Below, in pieces: positions 5,646 to 5,915 of a stretch of DNA of 5,915 nt (its first letter is position 1; the number at the start of each line of letters is the position of its first letter). The stretch is from an uncultured Dorea sp. Its GTDB lineage: Bacteria > Bacillota > Clostridia > Lachnospirales > Lachnospiraceae. The DNA lies in contig CAJULU010000052.1 in assembly GCA_910587575.1 (NCBI GenBank), forward strand, positions 25,592 to 31,506, in the 5' to 3' direction. The notes beneath the pieces were generated by a model. The model made no database searches. It was not told the DNA's origin and saw nothing but the letters and a program-made list of their open reading frames with translations. The position numbers and the translations under genes were made by a program.

Positions 5646-5701
5646 ACAAATCTGCCATTCTCAAAATATTTACATGGTATAAATTCCTCCGCAGTTTACT
5701 T

Positions 5702-5914
5702 CTACCCGCTTACCTTTTTCATCTGTTCCATATCTTTTCTCAGCTGCTCTATTTCTGCCTTTAGCTGTCTATTTTCTTCCTGTTGGCATCTCTTTTCTTC
5801 TTTCCAACGCTCAATTTCTTCTTGATTACATTTATCCTTTTCCTTCCAACGCTTATCCACTTCCTTCCAGCGTTTATCCTTTTCTTTCCAGCGCTTGTTC
5901 TCTTTCTGCAGTTC
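5702..5914 (-). CDS. PD-(D/E)XK nuclease-family paralogue, C-terminal coiled-coil tail only
   Basis: Seventy residues running in from the right edge to a TAG: ELQKENKRWKEKDKRWKE…, then IEQLRKDMEQMKKVSG. It is closely similar to residues 300-380 of the downstream neighbour, including a 41-bp exact match, so the two are tandem paralogues. The nuclease domain lies outside the window. Here the protein ends soon after the MEQMKK segment, which is probably the ordinary end of the family, unlike the extended neighbour. Only 57 bp separate its stop from the neighbour's ATG, so cotranscription is likely. Confidence 0.75.
   Translation of the reverse strand, partial: ELQKENKRWKEKDKRWKEVDKRWKEKDKCNQEEIERWKEEKRCQQEENRQLKAEIEQLRKDMEQMKKVSG
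5846..5908 (-). repeat. Three 21-bp heptad-coding tandem units in the second paralogue
   Basis: Units begin at 5846, 5867 and 5888 (CCAACGCTT, CCAGCGTTT, CCAGCGCTT on +). They have the same period and consensus as the array in the neighbouring gene, but fewer units are present in the visible part. Confidence 0.75.
5874..5914 (-). repeat. 41-bp exact direct repeat, copy 2
   Basis: Identical to 4708-4748, in the same orientation, 1166 bp apart. The match may extend past the window edge only in protein terms: the next base (G at 5915) already differs from A at 4749. Confidence 0.8.
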
Positions 5915-5915
5915 G

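Overview
The window looks like a chromosomal segment of a gut-type Lachnospiraceae (Clostridia): base composition is near 50% GC, Shine-Dalgarno sites are strong and purine-rich, and the PD-(D/E)XK 'transposase' genes with Arg-Trp-Lys-Glu heptad tails are a type I associate with that family. No species can be named from the sequence alone.

Layout. On the + strand, 1-329 is the 3' end of a MalY/PatB-like PLP-dependent C-S lyase/aminotransferase. It is followed at once by a decayed C-terminal half of a regulator-like protein (346-875) that lacks an N-terminal domain and carries a one-base frameshift. Everything else is on the - strand and converges on these two: from right to left, the tail of one PD-(D/E)XK nuclease-family gene (5702-5914), a second full-length paralogue (5624 or 5645 down to 4443), an IlvD/Edd-family dehydratase split by a one-base frameshift (4491-2822), an ornithine cyclodeaminase/mu-crystallin family protein (2784-1804), and proC (1677-883). 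A perfect 16-bp inverted repeat with A- and T-tracts (803-844) lies at the convergent junction and could terminate both directions.

How the genes may work together. The dehydratase, the OCD/mu-crystallin protein and ProC are collinear. The last two belong to families that make proline or reduce cyclic imines and keto acids. The dehydratase family makes 2-keto acids from 2,3-dihydroxy acids. This suggests, by inference only, a small pathway that feeds a keto acid or cyclic imine to two reductases. proC also has its own near-consensus promoter, followed in the leader by two TTGTATACAA palindromes 19 bp apart, so it is probably controlled separately by a dimeric repressor, perhaps of the GntR type.

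Most notable points: (1) the dehydratase lacks residues that the family uses to hold Mg2+ (Asp to Gly at 78, the CDK Lys to Asn at 121) while keeping its Fe-S cysteines; (2) its frameshift is restored exactly by one more base in a C4 run, giving the family motif KGGAGMKE, so it is a sequencing error, a recent mutation or a slippage site; (3) the paired palindromes in the proC leader; (4) the nuclease gene runs into the dehydratase start, suggesting a recombination junction.
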